NCBI RefSeq assembly: GCF_014648475.1
Contig: NZ_BMRE01000062.1
Coordinates: forward strand, 1-42,228
Reading direction: 5' to 3'
Length of the DNA stretch: 42,228 bases
From: Lentzea flava
GTDB lineage: Bacteria; Actinomycetota; Actinomycetes; Mycobacteriales; Pseudonocardiaceae
The notes below the pieces were generated by a model that worked only from the letters and a program-made list of their open reading frames with translations, made no database searches and was not told the DNA's origin. Shown one piece after another: positions 15,234-23,154 of this stretch. Positions within the stretch are counted from its first letter, which is position 1. Each line of letters opens with the position of its first letter. Position numbers and translations under genes: made by a program.

Positions 15234-16816
15234 GTCAGCACCTCGTCCTCGACGATCTTGCGGAGCGCGAACCGCTGCAGCTTGCCGCTCGCGTTGCGCG
15301 GCAGCGAGGTGCGGAACCGCACGTCGCGCGGGTACTTGTAGGGGGCGATCGTCTGCTTGACGTGGTCCTGGATCTCCTTGACCTTCGCCGCGTCGCCCTC
15401 CACGCCCTCGCGCAGCACCACGAAGGCGCACACGACCGAACCCCGTTCCTCGTCGGGTTTGGCGACGACCGCGGACTCCACCACGTCCGGGTGGGTGTCG
15501 ATGGCCTCCTCCACCTCGGGCCCGCCGATGTTGTAGCCGGACGAGACGATCATGTGGTCGCTGCGGGCGTGGTAGTGGAAGTAGCCGTCGGCGTCGCGGT
15601 GGAAGACGTCGCCGGTGACGTTCCAGCCGTTCACCACGTAGTCCTTCTGCCGCGCGTCGTCGAGGTAGCGGCAGCCGACCGGGCCGATCACGCCCAGCCG
15701 CCCCGGTTCGCCGACGCCCAGTTCGAGACCGTCGGGGTCGAGGATCGCGGCGCGGTAGCCCGGCACCGGCTTCCCGGTGGCACCCGGCCGGATGTCGTCA
15801 CCGGCGGCGGAGATGAAGATGTGCAACAACTCCGTGGCGCCGATGCCGTCGATCACCTTGAGCCCCAACCGGTCCCGCAACCGTTCCCACGTCTCCCTGG
15901 GGATGTGCTCACCGGCCGACACCGCGGTCCGCAACCCGCGGAGCTTCCCGTCGACGCCGTCGCGCAGGATCGCCTTGTACGCCGTCGGCGCGGTCGCGAG
16001 CACCGTGACCCCGTGCTGCTCCACCAGATCCGCGACCTGGGCGGGCGTGGCGGCCTCGGTCAGCAGCGCGCAGGCACCGGCCCGCAACGGGAACACCACG
16101 AGCATGCCCAGGCCGAACGTGAACGCGAACGGCGCCGTGCACGCGACGAGGTCGTTCTCGTTCAGCCGCAACACGTGCCGGCCGAAGGTGTTGTCGATCG
16201 ACAGCACGTCGCGGTGGAAGTGCATGGTGATCTTGGGTGTGCCGGTGCTGCCGGACGTCGGTGCCAGCAGCGCCACGTCGTCGGCGGCGGTGTCCACGGC
16301 GGTGAACTCCCCCGGCTTCGTCCCGCAGCGTGCCGCGAGGTCGTCGTACGTCACGACAGTCAGCGACGGCAGAGCGCGCACGTCCTCGGCGAACCGGTCG
16401 TCCGCCAAGGCGATCGACGGACGAGTCCGCTCCACGATCGGTGTGAGCTCACGGGTGCGCAACGCCGCCATCGTGGTCACGACGACGCCACCGGCCTTGA
16501 GCACGCCGAGCCACGCCGCCACCGTCCACGGGTTGTTCGGCGAACGCAGCAGAACCCGTTGCCCCGCAACGAGATCGAAGTCCTCGGTGAGCACCCGCGC
16601 CACCTGGTTGGCGCGGGTCAGCAGTTCGCCGTAGGACCACACCTCGCCTGCCGGGGTGCGCAGCGCCGGGCGGTCGGGCCCGAACCTCGCCACCGGGACG
16701 TCGATCAGTTCGGTAGCGGCGTTGAGGCGGTCCGGGTATTGCAGGTCCGGCGTCGTGAACTCGATCGTCGGCCACAGCGCCGCGGGCGGTAAGTGGTCGC
16801 GGGCGAAGGTGTCCAT
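15230..16816 (-). CDS. Aryl-CoA ligase of the benzoate/2-aminobenzoate-CoA ligase family
   Basis: 528-aa AMP-forming acyl-CoA synthetase. The ATP loop is TSGSTGTPK, motif A5 is DGIGATELLHIF (the form seen in benzoate-CoA ligases), and the hinge region is NGWNVTGDVFHRD followed by SGYNIGGPEVEEAI. The catalytic C-terminal lysine lies in LPRNASGKLQR. It should adenylate a benzoate-type acid and transfer it to CoA, supplying the hydroxylase encoded immediately downstream with a 4-bp overlap. The ATG at 16816 lies 31 bp after the thioesterase gene. Anthranilate and salicylate are the likely substrates given its partner; benzoate itself is less likely because no benzoyl-CoA epoxidase (box) genes are present. 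Confidence 0.9.
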   Translation of the reverse strand: MDTFARDHLPPAALWPTIEFTTPDLQYPDRLNAATELIDVPVARFGPDRPALRTPAGEVWSYGELLTRANQVARVLTEDFDLVAGQRVLLRSPNNPWTVAAWLGVLKAGGVVVTTMAALRTRELTPIVERTRPSIALADDRFAEDVRALPSLTVVTYDDLAARCGTKPGEFTAVDTAADDVALLAPTSGSTGTPKITMHFHRDVLSIDNTFGRHVLRLNENDLVACTAPFAFTFGLGMLVVFPLRAGACALLTEAATPAQVADLVEQHGVTVLATAPTAYKAILRDGVDGKLRGLRTAVSAGEHIPRETWERLRDRLGLKVIDGIGATELLHIFISAAGDDIRPGATGKPVPGYRAAILDPDGLELGVGEPGRLGVIGPVGCRYLDDARQKDYVVNGWNVTGDVFHRDADGYFHYHARSDHMIVSSGYNIGGPEVEEAIDTHPDVVESAVVAKPDEERGSVVCAFVVLREGVEGDAAKVKEIQDHVKQTIAPYKYPRDVRFRTSLPRNASGKLQRFALRKIVEDEVLT

Positions 16817-16847
16817 GGTGAGTCCTTCCTGGACCCGTGGCGGCGGG

Positions 16848-17744
16848 TCACGAGGCGCGGATCATGCCTTCCTGGGCGACGGTGGCGAGGTGCCGGCCGT
16901 CGCGCGTGAAGAAGCGGCCGTACCCGAGGCCGCGGCCGGAGTCGGCGGCGACGGCGTCCTGCAGGTAGAGCAGCCAGTCGCCGACCGGTCCCCCGCGGTG
17001 GAACCACATCGCGTGGTCGAGGCTCGCGGTGACGAGTCCCGGCTGGGCCCACGGCAGGTCGAGCACCCGCAGCACGGGCTCCAGGATCGTGTAGTCGCAG
17101 ACGTAGGCCAGCGCGGCGAGGTCCCGCTGGGCGTCGGTCAGTCCCTCGACCGGGCGCAGCGCGTCGAACGGCTTGATCCACACGGCCTGGTGCGGCACCC
17201 GCTCGCCCTCCACCGCGAGGTAGACGGGGCCGGGCACGTGCCGCATGTCGAAACTGCGGCCACCGGACCAGTACGCCTTCGACACCTCGGTCATCGAGCC
17301 GCCGCTGCGCCCGGCGAGGTACTCCGCCGAACTGGGCAGGTCCTCCGGGCCGGGCAGGGCGCCGGTGAACGAGGCCTGGAAGCTGCCACCGGGCTCACCG
17401 GCGGCGAAGTTCGCCAGGCAGACGTAGAGGGGCTTGCCGTTCTGGTAGCCGCGCACCTGCCGGGTGCTGTAGCCCCGGCCGTCGCGCAGCAATTCCACCT
17501 CGTAGCGCACCTGCGCGCCGATGTCGGCCGGGCGCAGGAAGTAGCTGTGCATCGAGTGCATCGTCTTGCCGTCGGTCACCGAACGCATGGCCGCGGCGGC
17601 CGCGGCGGCGACCAGGTCTCCCCCGTACGCCTTGGGCCACGGGCAGGGCTGCGTGACGGCGGTGAAGGCCAGGTCGAAGTGCTCAGGATCGGCCTTCTCC
17701 AGCGTGATGGCCGAGGTGAAGATCGCGGAGGTGCCCGCCGTCAT
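16848..17744 (-). CDS. Acyl-CoA thioesterase II (TesB-like)
   Basis: 298-aa double-hotdog thioesterase. The N-terminal hotdog contains YGGDLVAAAAAAA and MHSMHSYFLRP. The C-terminal hotdog has SLDHAMWFHR with the conserved Asp and ends with YGRFFTRDGRHLATVAQEG, holding the conserved Gln. Within this operon its likely job is to release the hydroxylated aromatic acid from CoA before ring cleavage, rather than fatty-acid metabolism. The ATG at 17744 overlaps the cupin stop codon by 4 bp (ATGA); a longer in-frame start at 17858 would lie inside the cupin gene and adds non-family residues. Specificity is inferred from context only. Confidence 0.9.
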   Translation of the reverse strand: MTAGTSAIFTSAITLEKADPEHFDLAFTAVTQPCPWPKAYGGDLVAAAAAAAMRSVTDGKTMHSMHSYFLRPADIGAQVRYEVELLRDGRGYSTRQVRGYQNGKPLYVCLANFAAGEPGGSFQASFTGALPGPEDLPSSAEYLAGRSGGSMTEVSKAYWSGGRSFDMRHVPGPVYLAVEGERVPHQAVWIKPFDALRPVEGLTDAQRDLAALAYVCDYTILEPVLRVLDLPWAQPGLVTASLDHAMWFHRGGPVGDWLLYLQDAVAADSGRGLGYGRFFTRDGRHLATVAQEGMIRAS

Positions 17745-18223
17745 CGGGTCAGCCAGTCGCGCAGGTCCTCGTCCGGGACGTCGTCGAGGTTGACCACGAT
17801 GTTCTCCGGCGTGCGTGTCGTCATCCACGTGAGCGGCTTGCTGCGGGAGAGGTTGCACTCGATGTGCGGCAGGAACGGCGGCACGAACACCCAGTCGCCC
17901 TCCTCCATGTCGACGTAGTCCTCGAACTTCTCACCGAAGTAGATCCGCGCGCGGCCGGAGAGCACGTAACCGCCGGTCTCGGCCTCACCGTGGTGGTGGG
18001 TCACCGAGCGGTAGCCGGGTTCGTTGGTGACCTTGCCGAACCACAGCTTCGTCGCCGGGGTGTGCTGGATGCTCACGCCGGAGATCCGGATCGCGCCACC
18101 GGAGTTCGCGGTGTCCGGGTTCTCCATGCCGCCGCGCGTCACCACCGGGGCGACCAGGCCGCTGGGCAGCCGGTACATCGAGTTGTCGCCTTCGAGCTGG
18201 TACTTGCTCAGGTCGGGCTCCAT
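17741..18223 (-). CDS. Small cupin protein, candidate ring-cleaving dioxygenase
   Basis: 160-aa single-domain cupin. Motif 1 has H76-H77-H78 with nearby E80/E82; motif 2 is GDWVFVPPFLPHIECN with H120. This is a complete 3-His/Glu metal site, as in extradiol-type cupin dioxygenases. It is the same size class as 3-hydroxyanthranilate dioxygenase (about 170-180 aa) but far shorter than bicupin gentisate dioxygenases (about 350 aa). First gene of the minus operon, coupled to the thioesterase by ATGA. Two starts are possible: ATG at 18232 or ATG at 18223. The latter fits a leaderless mRNA from a TTGACA promoter and is preferred. Ring-cleavage activity is inferred from the metal ligands and operon. 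Confidence 0.75.
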   Translation of the reverse strand: MEPDLSKYQLEGDNSMYRLPSGLVAPVVTRGGMENPDTANSGGAIRISGVSIQHTPATKLWFGKVTNEPGYRSVTHHHGEAETGGYVLSGRARIYFGEKFEDYVDMEEGDWVFVPPFLPHIECNLSRSKPLTWMTTRTPENIVVNLDDVPDEDLRDWLTR

Positions 18224-18263
18224 ATATCGCATTCTTCACTGCCGTCAGATATTGTCAATACGC
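18224..18263. promoter_or_regulatory. Compact divergent promoter of the aromatic-catabolism cluster
   Basis: Only 40 bp separate the ATG at 18223 (minus) and the ATG at 18264 (plus). On the minus strand TTGACA (18258-18253), a 17-bp spacer and AGAATG (18235-18230) place the start of transcription on or beside the cupin ATG. On the plus strand TATTGT (18250-18255) could be a -10 for a leaderless Rid mRNA. TATTG-T-CAATA (18250-18260) is a palindrome covering both elements and is a candidate PaaX operator. Confidence 0.5.
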
Positions 18264-18677
18264 ATGAGGCCCGTAGCAGTGAACCCGGCCAGCCTTCCCG
18301 CACCGAGCGGTTACTCGCACGGCACGCTCGCAGGCAACACCCTCCACCTGGGCGGACAGACGGCGCTGGACGCCGACATGAAGATCGTTCCCGGCGGCAT
18401 CGTCGAGCAGTTCCGCCAGGCGTTCAGCAACGTGCTGACCACGCTGCGCGCGGCGGGCGGTGAACCGGAAGACCTGGTCAGCATCACGATCTACCTCACC
18501 GACATCCCGGACTACCAGGCGCACGGCAAGGAGATCGGCAAGGTGTGGCGCGAGCTCGCCGGCCCCGTCTACCCGGCAATGGCGGGCATCGGCTGCACGG
18601 CGCTGTGGCAGCCCGAGGCCCTGATCGAGATCCTCGGGGTCGCCGTGATCCCCGAGCACCGCCTGATCAAGCCATAG
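18264..18677 (+). CDS. Rid (YjgF/YER057c/UK114) family protein lacking the canonical arginine
   Basis: 137-aa protein of the Rid superfamily, which hydrolyses enamines and imines to ketones and ammonia and includes 2-aminomuconate deaminases. The family fold is clear (NTLHLGGQTALD, FRQAFSNVLTTLRAAGG, DLVSITIYLTD). The carboxylate-binding Arg of archetypal RidA (P-A-R-S) is replaced: here P104-A105-M106-A107. It therefore belongs to a non-archetypal subgroup and may act on a specific ring-cleavage product. It is first in the plus-strand set (Rid, FAH, PaaX), back to back with the cupin. The ATG at 18264 lacks a ribosome site and may be translated leaderless. Confidence 0.87.
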   Translation: MRPVAVNPASLPAPSGYSHGTLAGNTLHLGGQTALDADMKIVPGGIVEQFRQAFSNVLTTLRAAGGEPEDLVSITIYLTDIPDYQAHGKEIGKVWRELAGPVYPAMAGIGCTALWQPEALIEILGVAVIPEHRLIKP

Positions 18678-18710
18678 CGGTTTCATGATCACCGAAATGG
18701 GGACGCGATA

Positions 18711-19574
18711 GTGAAGCTCGCTTCCGTGACCGTCGACGGCGTCCGCCGGGCCGGTGTCGTGGACGTGGCCGCGCAGTCGATCGCGCTGCTGTCCACCACC
18801 GTGGACGACATCGTGCGCGGCGGCCCGCCGGGTGAGCGCGGCGACGTGCTGCCGCTGTCGTCGGTCCGCCTGGAGTCGCCGCTGCACCGCTTCAACCGCG
18901 ACATCCTGTGCACCGGCTGGAACTACCTCGACCACTTCGAGGAGTCGAGGGGCAAGCGCGAAGGGCAGGACCCCGTCTCCCCGCCCGAGCGCCCCACGTT
19001 CTTCACCAAAGGCCCGGACACGGTGATCGGCCCGTCCGACGCCATCGCCTACGACCCGGACATCTCCCAGAAATGGGACTACGAAGCCGAAATCGCCATG
19101 GTCATCGGTCTGGACGGCCGTTCGATCCCGGAGGAGAAGGCCCTCGGCCACGTCTTCGGCTTCCTCGTCGCCAACGACGTGTCGCAGCGCGATCTCCAAC
19201 GCGCCCACGGAGGACAGTGGCTCAAGGGCAAGAGCCTCGACGCCACGATGCCGCTCGGCCCGTGGCTGACCACCATCGACGAGATCGACGACCTCAGCGC
19301 GTTCCAGGTGCAGTGCGAGGTCAACGACCGGCTGCTGCAGAACGCCTCCAGCGGCCAGATGGCCTTCTCGTTCGCCCGCATCATCGCCGAGCTCAGCCAC
19401 GGCATGACCCTGCGCGCCGGCGACGTCATCCTGACCGGCACGCCCAGCGGCATCGGCAGCGCCCGCGAGCCGCAGCTCTTCCTGCGCGACGGCGACGTCG
19501 TGGTGACGCGGGTCAGCGGCCTGGGCGAGCTGCGCAACACCGTCACGGCGACCGATAAGCTCACCGGCAGCTGA
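18711..19574 (+). CDS. Fumarylacetoacetate hydrolase family protein
   Basis: 287-aa FAH-family enzyme. A short N-terminal domain is followed by the catalytic core: LCTGWNY, then WDYEAEIAMVIG with metal-binding Glu residues, VANDVSQRDLQ with the metal Asp, KGKSLDATMPLGPW, and ILTGTPSGIG. The family hydrolyses or decarboxylates 2,4-dioxo acids made by ring cleavage (fumarylpyruvate, acylpyruvates, oxalocrotonate). In this cluster the natural role is splitting a maleyl- or fumarylpyruvate-like product into pyruvate and a dicarboxylate. The GTG start at 18711 is preceded by GGGGA at suitable spacing and lies 33 bp after the Rid gene. Confidence 0.9.
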   Translation: MKLASVTVDGVRRAGVVDVAAQSIALLSTTVDDIVRGGPPGERGDVLPLSSVRLESPLHRFNRDILCTGWNYLDHFEESRGKREGQDPVSPPERPTFFTKGPDTVIGPSDAIAYDPDISQKWDYEAEIAMVIGLDGRSIPEEKALGHVFGFLVANDVSQRDLQRAHGGQWLKGKSLDATMPLGPWLTTIDEIDDLSAFQVQCEVNDRLLQNASSGQMAFSFARIIAELSHGMTLRAGDVILTGTPSGIGSAREPQLFLRDGDVVVTRVSGLGELRNTVTATDKLTGS

Positions 19575-19605
19575 TCAACGTGAGGAGAGGGCGCTGAACG
19601 TCGCG

Positions 19606-20451
19606 GTGACCACCGAGCCCGGCCAGGCGGCCCCGGCCGGCCGCGACCGCCTCGGCCCGCTGATCGTCACGATCTTCGGGCTGTACGCGCGCGGCGAGGA
19701 CAACTGGCTGTCCGTGGCCTCCGTCGTGCAGCTGATGGCCGACCTCGGCGTGGAAGGCCAGGCCGTCCGCTCCTCGATCTCCCGGTTGAAGCGCCGAGGC
19801 GTGGTCCGCAGCGACCGCCGCGACGGCGCCGCGGGCTACGCCCTCGCCGAGTCCACCCTGGAAACCCTCGCGGAGGGCGACGCCCGCATCTTCGAACGCA
19901 GGCGGGCGACACTCGACGACGGCTGGCTCGTCGTCGTGTTCTCCGTCCCCGAGTCCGAACGCGAGAAGCGCCACGCCCTGCGCACCACCCTGACCCAGCT
20001 GGGCTTCGGCACCGCCGCCCCCGGCGTGTGGGTGGCACCGGGCAACCTGGCCACGGAGACCAGGCGCACCCTGGAACGCCGCGGCCTCGCCGAGTACGTC
20101 GACATCTTCACCGGCGACCACTTCGCGTTCGGCGACCTGCGCTCGAAGGTCCGCGCCTGGTGGGATCTCGACGAGCTGGCCGACCTCTACGCGGACTTCG
20201 TGCGCCGCCACCGCCCGGTCCTCGACGCCCTGCCGTCCGGCAGCATCGCGCCGGAGCAGGCGTTCCAGACGTACGTGCCGATGCTGACCCAGTGGCGGCG
20301 CCTGCCCTACAGCGATCCCGGCCTGCCCCTGTCCCTGCTCCCGCCGGGGTGGAACGGCGTGACGGCGGAGACGTTGTTCGAGGAGCTCAACACCAGGCTC
20401 AGCGCACCGGCCCGCGAGCACGCGCTGGCCGTGATCCACGGGCTCGGGTAG
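19606..20451 (+). CDS. PaaX-family transcriptional repressor
   Basis: 281-aa PaaX-type GntR-like regulator. The N-terminal winged helix (about 10-85) includes VQLMADLGVEGQAVRSSISRLKRRG. The central domain has DDGWLVVVFSVPESEREKRHALR and LGFGTAAPGVWVAPG, and the C-terminal part has PGLPLSLLPPGWNG. PaaX repressors of phenylacetate and related pathways release DNA on binding an aryl-CoA, so this protein probably senses the CoA ester made by the ligase. The start is uncertain: GTG at 19606 is 18 nt from the good site GAGGAGAGG (19582-19590), while CTG at 19594 is at ideal spacing and in frame, adding four residues. Gap to the FAH gene is 31 bp. Confidence 0.9.
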   Translation: MTTEPGQAAPAGRDRLGPLIVTIFGLYARGEDNWLSVASVVQLMADLGVEGQAVRSSISRLKRRGVVRSDRRDGAAGYALAESTLETLAEGDARIFERRRATLDDGWLVVVFSVPESEREKRHALRTTLTQLGFGTAAPGVWVAPGNLATETRRTLERRGLAEYVDIFTGDHFAFGDLRSKVRAWWDLDELADLYADFVRRHRPVLDALPSGSIAPEQAFQTYVPMLTQWRRLPYSDPGLPLSLLPPGWNGVTAETLFEELNTRLSAPAREHALAVIHGLG

Positions 20452-20526
20452 CTGATCGCGGCCTCGGCCTGCGTGCTGGCCGTCGAACCGGTCGTGCACC
20501 GCCGCTGGTACCGCGCTCCGGCCTGA
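20452..20526 (+). other. In-frame coding-like extension after the paaX stop codon
   Basis: Directly after the TAG of the PaaX gene, the same frame runs open for 24 more codons to TGA at 20524, with almost only G or C at third positions. It could be a remnant of a longer ancestral C-terminus, a fragment of another gene, or chance. The rest of the gap to 20676 holds no recognised signal apart from the ribosome site of the next gene. Confidence 0.3.
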
Positions 20527-20676
20527 GTCACCTTCCGGAACCGGCCAGCCACGCCACGTCTCCACGGCCCAACGGCTTCCTCCTTTCGGCCCTACCGAAC
20601 GGGCCGTGTGCCACGGGCGGGCAGGGCCTGCCGGGTGCTCTCCTGGGGAACCAGTTCCAACCCGCAGGAGGCGGCC

Positions 20677-21042
20677 ATGTCCGGTCTGCTCGTCAAGCAC
20701 TTCGACACCCCAGAGGAAACCCGCCCCTTCGAGCAGGGCATGGGTCAGCTCGACCTGCTCAACCTCGACTCCGGCCCCGTCGGGCGCGCCGTCTTCCAGC
20801 CGGGCTGGCGCTGGTCGGAGCACGTCAAGCCGATCGCGGGGACCGACAGCTGCCAGGTGGCCCACCGGGGCTACTGCGTGTCGGGCCGGATGAAGATCGT
20901 CATGGACGACGGCGACGAGCAGGAAATCGGTCCCGGCGACCTCATGGTCGCCGCGCCGGGACACGACGCGTGGGTGCTGGGCGACGAGCCGTGCGTGCTG
21001 GTCGACTGGGCGGGCTACAACGACTACGCCAAGCGGAGCTGA
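20677..21042 (+). CDS. Cupin-domain protein
   Basis: 121-aa single cupin with a family-like beta-barrel: FQPGWRWSEHVKPIAG, then VAHRGYCVSGRMKIVMDDG, then IGPGDLMVAAPGHDAWVLGD with one conserved His. Metal ligands are fewer than in the dioxygenase-like cupin at 17741 (one His in the EHVK region, one in AHRGY, one in GHDAW), so a binding or sensor role is as likely as catalysis. The ATG at 20677 has an excellent AGGAGG site six bases upstream. The stop codon abuts the stop of the convergent antiporter gene without any gap. Function unknown. Confidence 0.8.
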   Translation: MSGLLVKHFDTPEETRPFEQGMGQLDLLNLDSGPVGRAVFQPGWRWSEHVKPIAGTDSCQVAHRGYCVSGRMKIVMDDGDEQEIGPGDLMVAAPGHDAWVLGDEPCVLVDWAGYNDYAKRS

Positions 21043-22305
21043 TCATCCTTTGTGGACGGCGCCGGTGGTCTTCACGCGGCGCACGAGCGGGCCCGCGCCC
21101 AGGCCGTGCAGCAACACGCTGCCCAGGACGCAGGTCACCGTGATCAGCAGGATGGTGTCGGCCGCGTCGCTGCTCGGCAGTTTGTTGAACGCCAGCAGAC
21201 CGAACACGATCGACGTCGTGCCGCGCGGGCCGAGGGCTCCGACGAGCAGACGTTCGCGTTGCGACAGGGTCGAGCCCAGCAGGGAGACGTGGACCGGCAC
21301 CATCCGCACGACGGTGAGCACCGCCGCGCAGAACAGCAGGACCTGCCAGGAGACACCGGTGGAGTAGACGAGCACGGCGGCGATGCCCACGACGAACCAC
21401 ATCAGCATCATCAGCACGGACGTGACGTCCTCCAGCAGGCGGAAGTTCTCGTGCATCGAGTGCGCGCCGTTGTGCTCGGTCGCGGTCTGCCGGATCCGCC
21501 GGGCCGTGGCCGTGCGGTGGACGTAGCGGAACGCGATGCCGCAGACGAAGGACGCGACGAAGCCGTTGCCGTCGATGAGAGCCGTCAACGCGTAGGTCGT
21601 CAAAGGTGCCAGCAGCACGACGATGCGGCCGGACTGGTCGGTGAGCCAACCGGCACGCTGGGCGCGATCCATCAGCCACGCCAGCAGTGAACCGACGACG
21701 ATGCCGACGACCAGGGCCTTGAGCGCGAACGGGACCACCGTCGCGAGCGCCTCGAGCGGGGTGCGCTCCTGGGTCACGTCGCCCGCCATGAGCAGCGCGA
21801 ACAGGAACAGCGGCGAGACGATGCCGTCGTTGTAGCCGCCCTCCACGTTCAGCACGCTGCGCACCCTGGCGGACAGGCCGCGGTCGCGCACCACGCGTTC
21901 GGCGGGGGCGAAGTCGATCGGGACGACCACTCCGGCGATCAGCAGGAGCACCGGCCAGGGCAGGCCGGGGAACAGCGCCCAGCCCACCAGCATCGCCGCG
22001 CCGAGGCTCAGCGGGAGCGCGAGGAACAGCAGGCGGGCCACCACGCCGGGCCAGTTGCCCCAGAACCGGCCCGCGCGGACCTCCGTGGCGTCGACGAACA
22101 GCAGCACCGCCAGGATGATCTCGGCCACGTACTGCACGGTCTCGGTGTTCAGCACGGCGTTGATCGAGTTGTCGTTGAGCAGGCCCACGACGACACCGGC
22201 GACGACCATGATGATCGGCGCGCCGAGGTTCCACCGGTCGAGCCGGCCGGCGGCCAGCGATCGCACCGCGATCGCGATGGCGATGGCGAGCAGGAAGGAG
22301 TTCAT
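21043..22305 (-). CDS. CPA1-type sodium/proton antiporter
   Basis: 420-aa membrane protein with about 12 helices of the Na_H_Exchanger family (NhaP-like). Recognisable elements are LFVDATEVR, VVVPIDFAPAERVV, the VEGGYNDGIVSPLFLF motif whose Asn-Asp pair is the ion-site region, and GPRGTTSIVFGLLAF near the end. It should exchange cytoplasmic Na+ or K+ for protons at the plasma membrane. The ATG at 22305 is chosen because it directly opens the first helix; the frame continues upstream into sequence antisense to the response regulator. It is divergent from the two-component genes, with the inverted repeat at 22406 in between, so the response regulator may also control it. Confidence 0.9.
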   Translation of the reverse strand: MNSFLLAIAIAIAVRSLAAGRLDRWNLGAPIIMVVAGVVVGLLNDNSINAVLNTETVQYVAEIILAVLLFVDATEVRAGRFWGNWPGVVARLLFLALPLSLGAAMLVGWALFPGLPWPVLLLIAGVVVPIDFAPAERVVRDRGLSARVRSVLNVEGGYNDGIVSPLFLFALLMAGDVTQERTPLEALATVVPFALKALVVGIVVGSLLAWLMDRAQRAGWLTDQSGRIVVLLAPLTTYALTALIDGNGFVASFVCGIAFRYVHRTATARRIRQTATEHNGAHSMHENFRLLEDVTSVLMMLMWFVVGIAAVLVYSTGVSWQVLLFCAAVLTVVRMVPVHVSLLGSTLSQRERLLVGALGPRGTTSIVFGLLAFNKLPSSDAADTILLITVTCVLGSVLLHGLGAGPLVRRVKTTGAVHKG

Positions 22306-22405
22306 TCGTGGAGTTCCTCGTCGACTGGCCGCTGGCGTGCGCGCAAGCCTAACGTCCACATCGGACGCCTGAGGGCACGGCTCCCCCGCCGGTCGGATGG
22401 TGAAT

Positions 22406-22422
22406 TCCAGCCAGTCGGCTGG
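22406..22422. promoter_or_regulatory. Inverted-repeat operator, copy 1, upstream of the response regulator
   Basis: TCCAGCCAGTCGGCTGG holds CCAGCC and GGCTGG arms around a 4-bp spacer. It differs at one base of 17 from the sequence at 26069-26085. Its centre is 86.5 bp upstream of the response-regulator start (22501) and about 110 bp upstream of the divergent antiporter start. It is likely the binding site of the encoded NarL-type regulator. Confidence 0.6.
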
Positions 22423-22500
22423 TTGCGCCTGCCAGGACCCGGATGGTGCGCGGGTGCCGGAATCGGTGACACTGAGCGTGTGCGGGTTCCAGGAAAAGGC

Positions 22501-23154
22501 ATGATCCGGGTGGTCGTCGTCGACGACGAGGAGCTGGTGCGGTCGGGCTTCCGCCTGATCCTGCAGGCCGCGGGGGACATCGACGTCGTCGCCACCGCGA
22601 CGGGGGCGCAGGCCGTGCGCGAGGTGGCCATGCACCGGCCCGACGTCGTGCTGCTCGACATCCGGATGCCGGACGTGGACGGGCTCACGATCCTCCGCGA
22701 GCTGCAGGGGCTCACGCCGCCGCCGACCGTCGCGATGCTGACGACGTTCGACTCCGACGAGTACATCTCCACGGCGCTGCGGTCGGGTGCGGCGGGTTTC
22801 ATCCTCAAGGACACCGGGCCGGAGCAGCTCGCCCAGATGGTGCGCACGCTCGCCGCGGGCGGGGTGGTGCTGTCGTCGAAGGTCACCAGGACCGTCGTGG
22901 ACGGCTATCTCGGCTCTGCGGCGGACTCGCGCGCCGCCGCGCAGGTCGAGCAGCTGAGCGAGCGGGAACGCGCGGTGCTCGTGCTGATCGCCGAGGGACT
23001 GTCCAACTCGGACATCGGCGCCCGGATCCACGTGAGCGTCGGCACGGTGAAGGACCACGTCAGCGCGATCCTCACCAAGCTGCGGGTCGGCAGCAGGGTG
23101 CAGGCCGCGCTGGTGGCCGAGCGGGCCGGTCTCCTCGCGGACGGCCGGTCGTGA
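22501..23154 (+). CDS. NarL-family response regulator
   Basis: 217-aa two-component response regulator. The receiver domain has acidic pair D8-D9, phosphoacceptor D53 in LLDIRMPD, Thr in MLTTFD, and the conserved Lys in FILKDTG. The C-terminal LuxR/NarL helix-turn-helix (about 150-210) contains LSERERAVLVLIAEGLSN and SVGTVKDHVSAILTKLRV. The ATG at 22501 is chosen because it begins the first receiver strand; a GTG a few codons upstream is possible. It is co-transcribed with the histidine kinase, overlapping by 4 bp (GTGA). Identical-looking inverted repeats upstream of this gene and of the nearby ABC exporter suggest autoregulation and control of the exporter. Confidence 0.93.
   Translation: MIRVVVVDDEELVRSGFRLILQAAGDIDVVATATGAQAVREVAMHRPDVVLLDIRMPDVDGLTILRELQGLTPPPTVAMLTTFDSDEYISTALRSGAAGFILKDTGPEQLAQMVRTLAAGGVVLSSKVTRTVVDGYLGSAADSRAAAQVEQLSERERAVLVLIAEGLSNSDIGARIHVSVGTVKDHVSAILTKLRVGSRVQAALVAERAGLLADGRS

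Noticed and set aside
13059..15341. Long open frame antisense to the fused hydroxylase, and similar ones over 10495-12801 and 22905-24251
   Set aside because: Low-complexity Arg/Val/Gly/His products without recognisable motifs, fully opposite well-supported genes.
18255..19400. Minus-strand frame across the Rid and FAH genes
   Set aside because: Shadow of two clear plus-strand genes; no family pattern or ribosome site.
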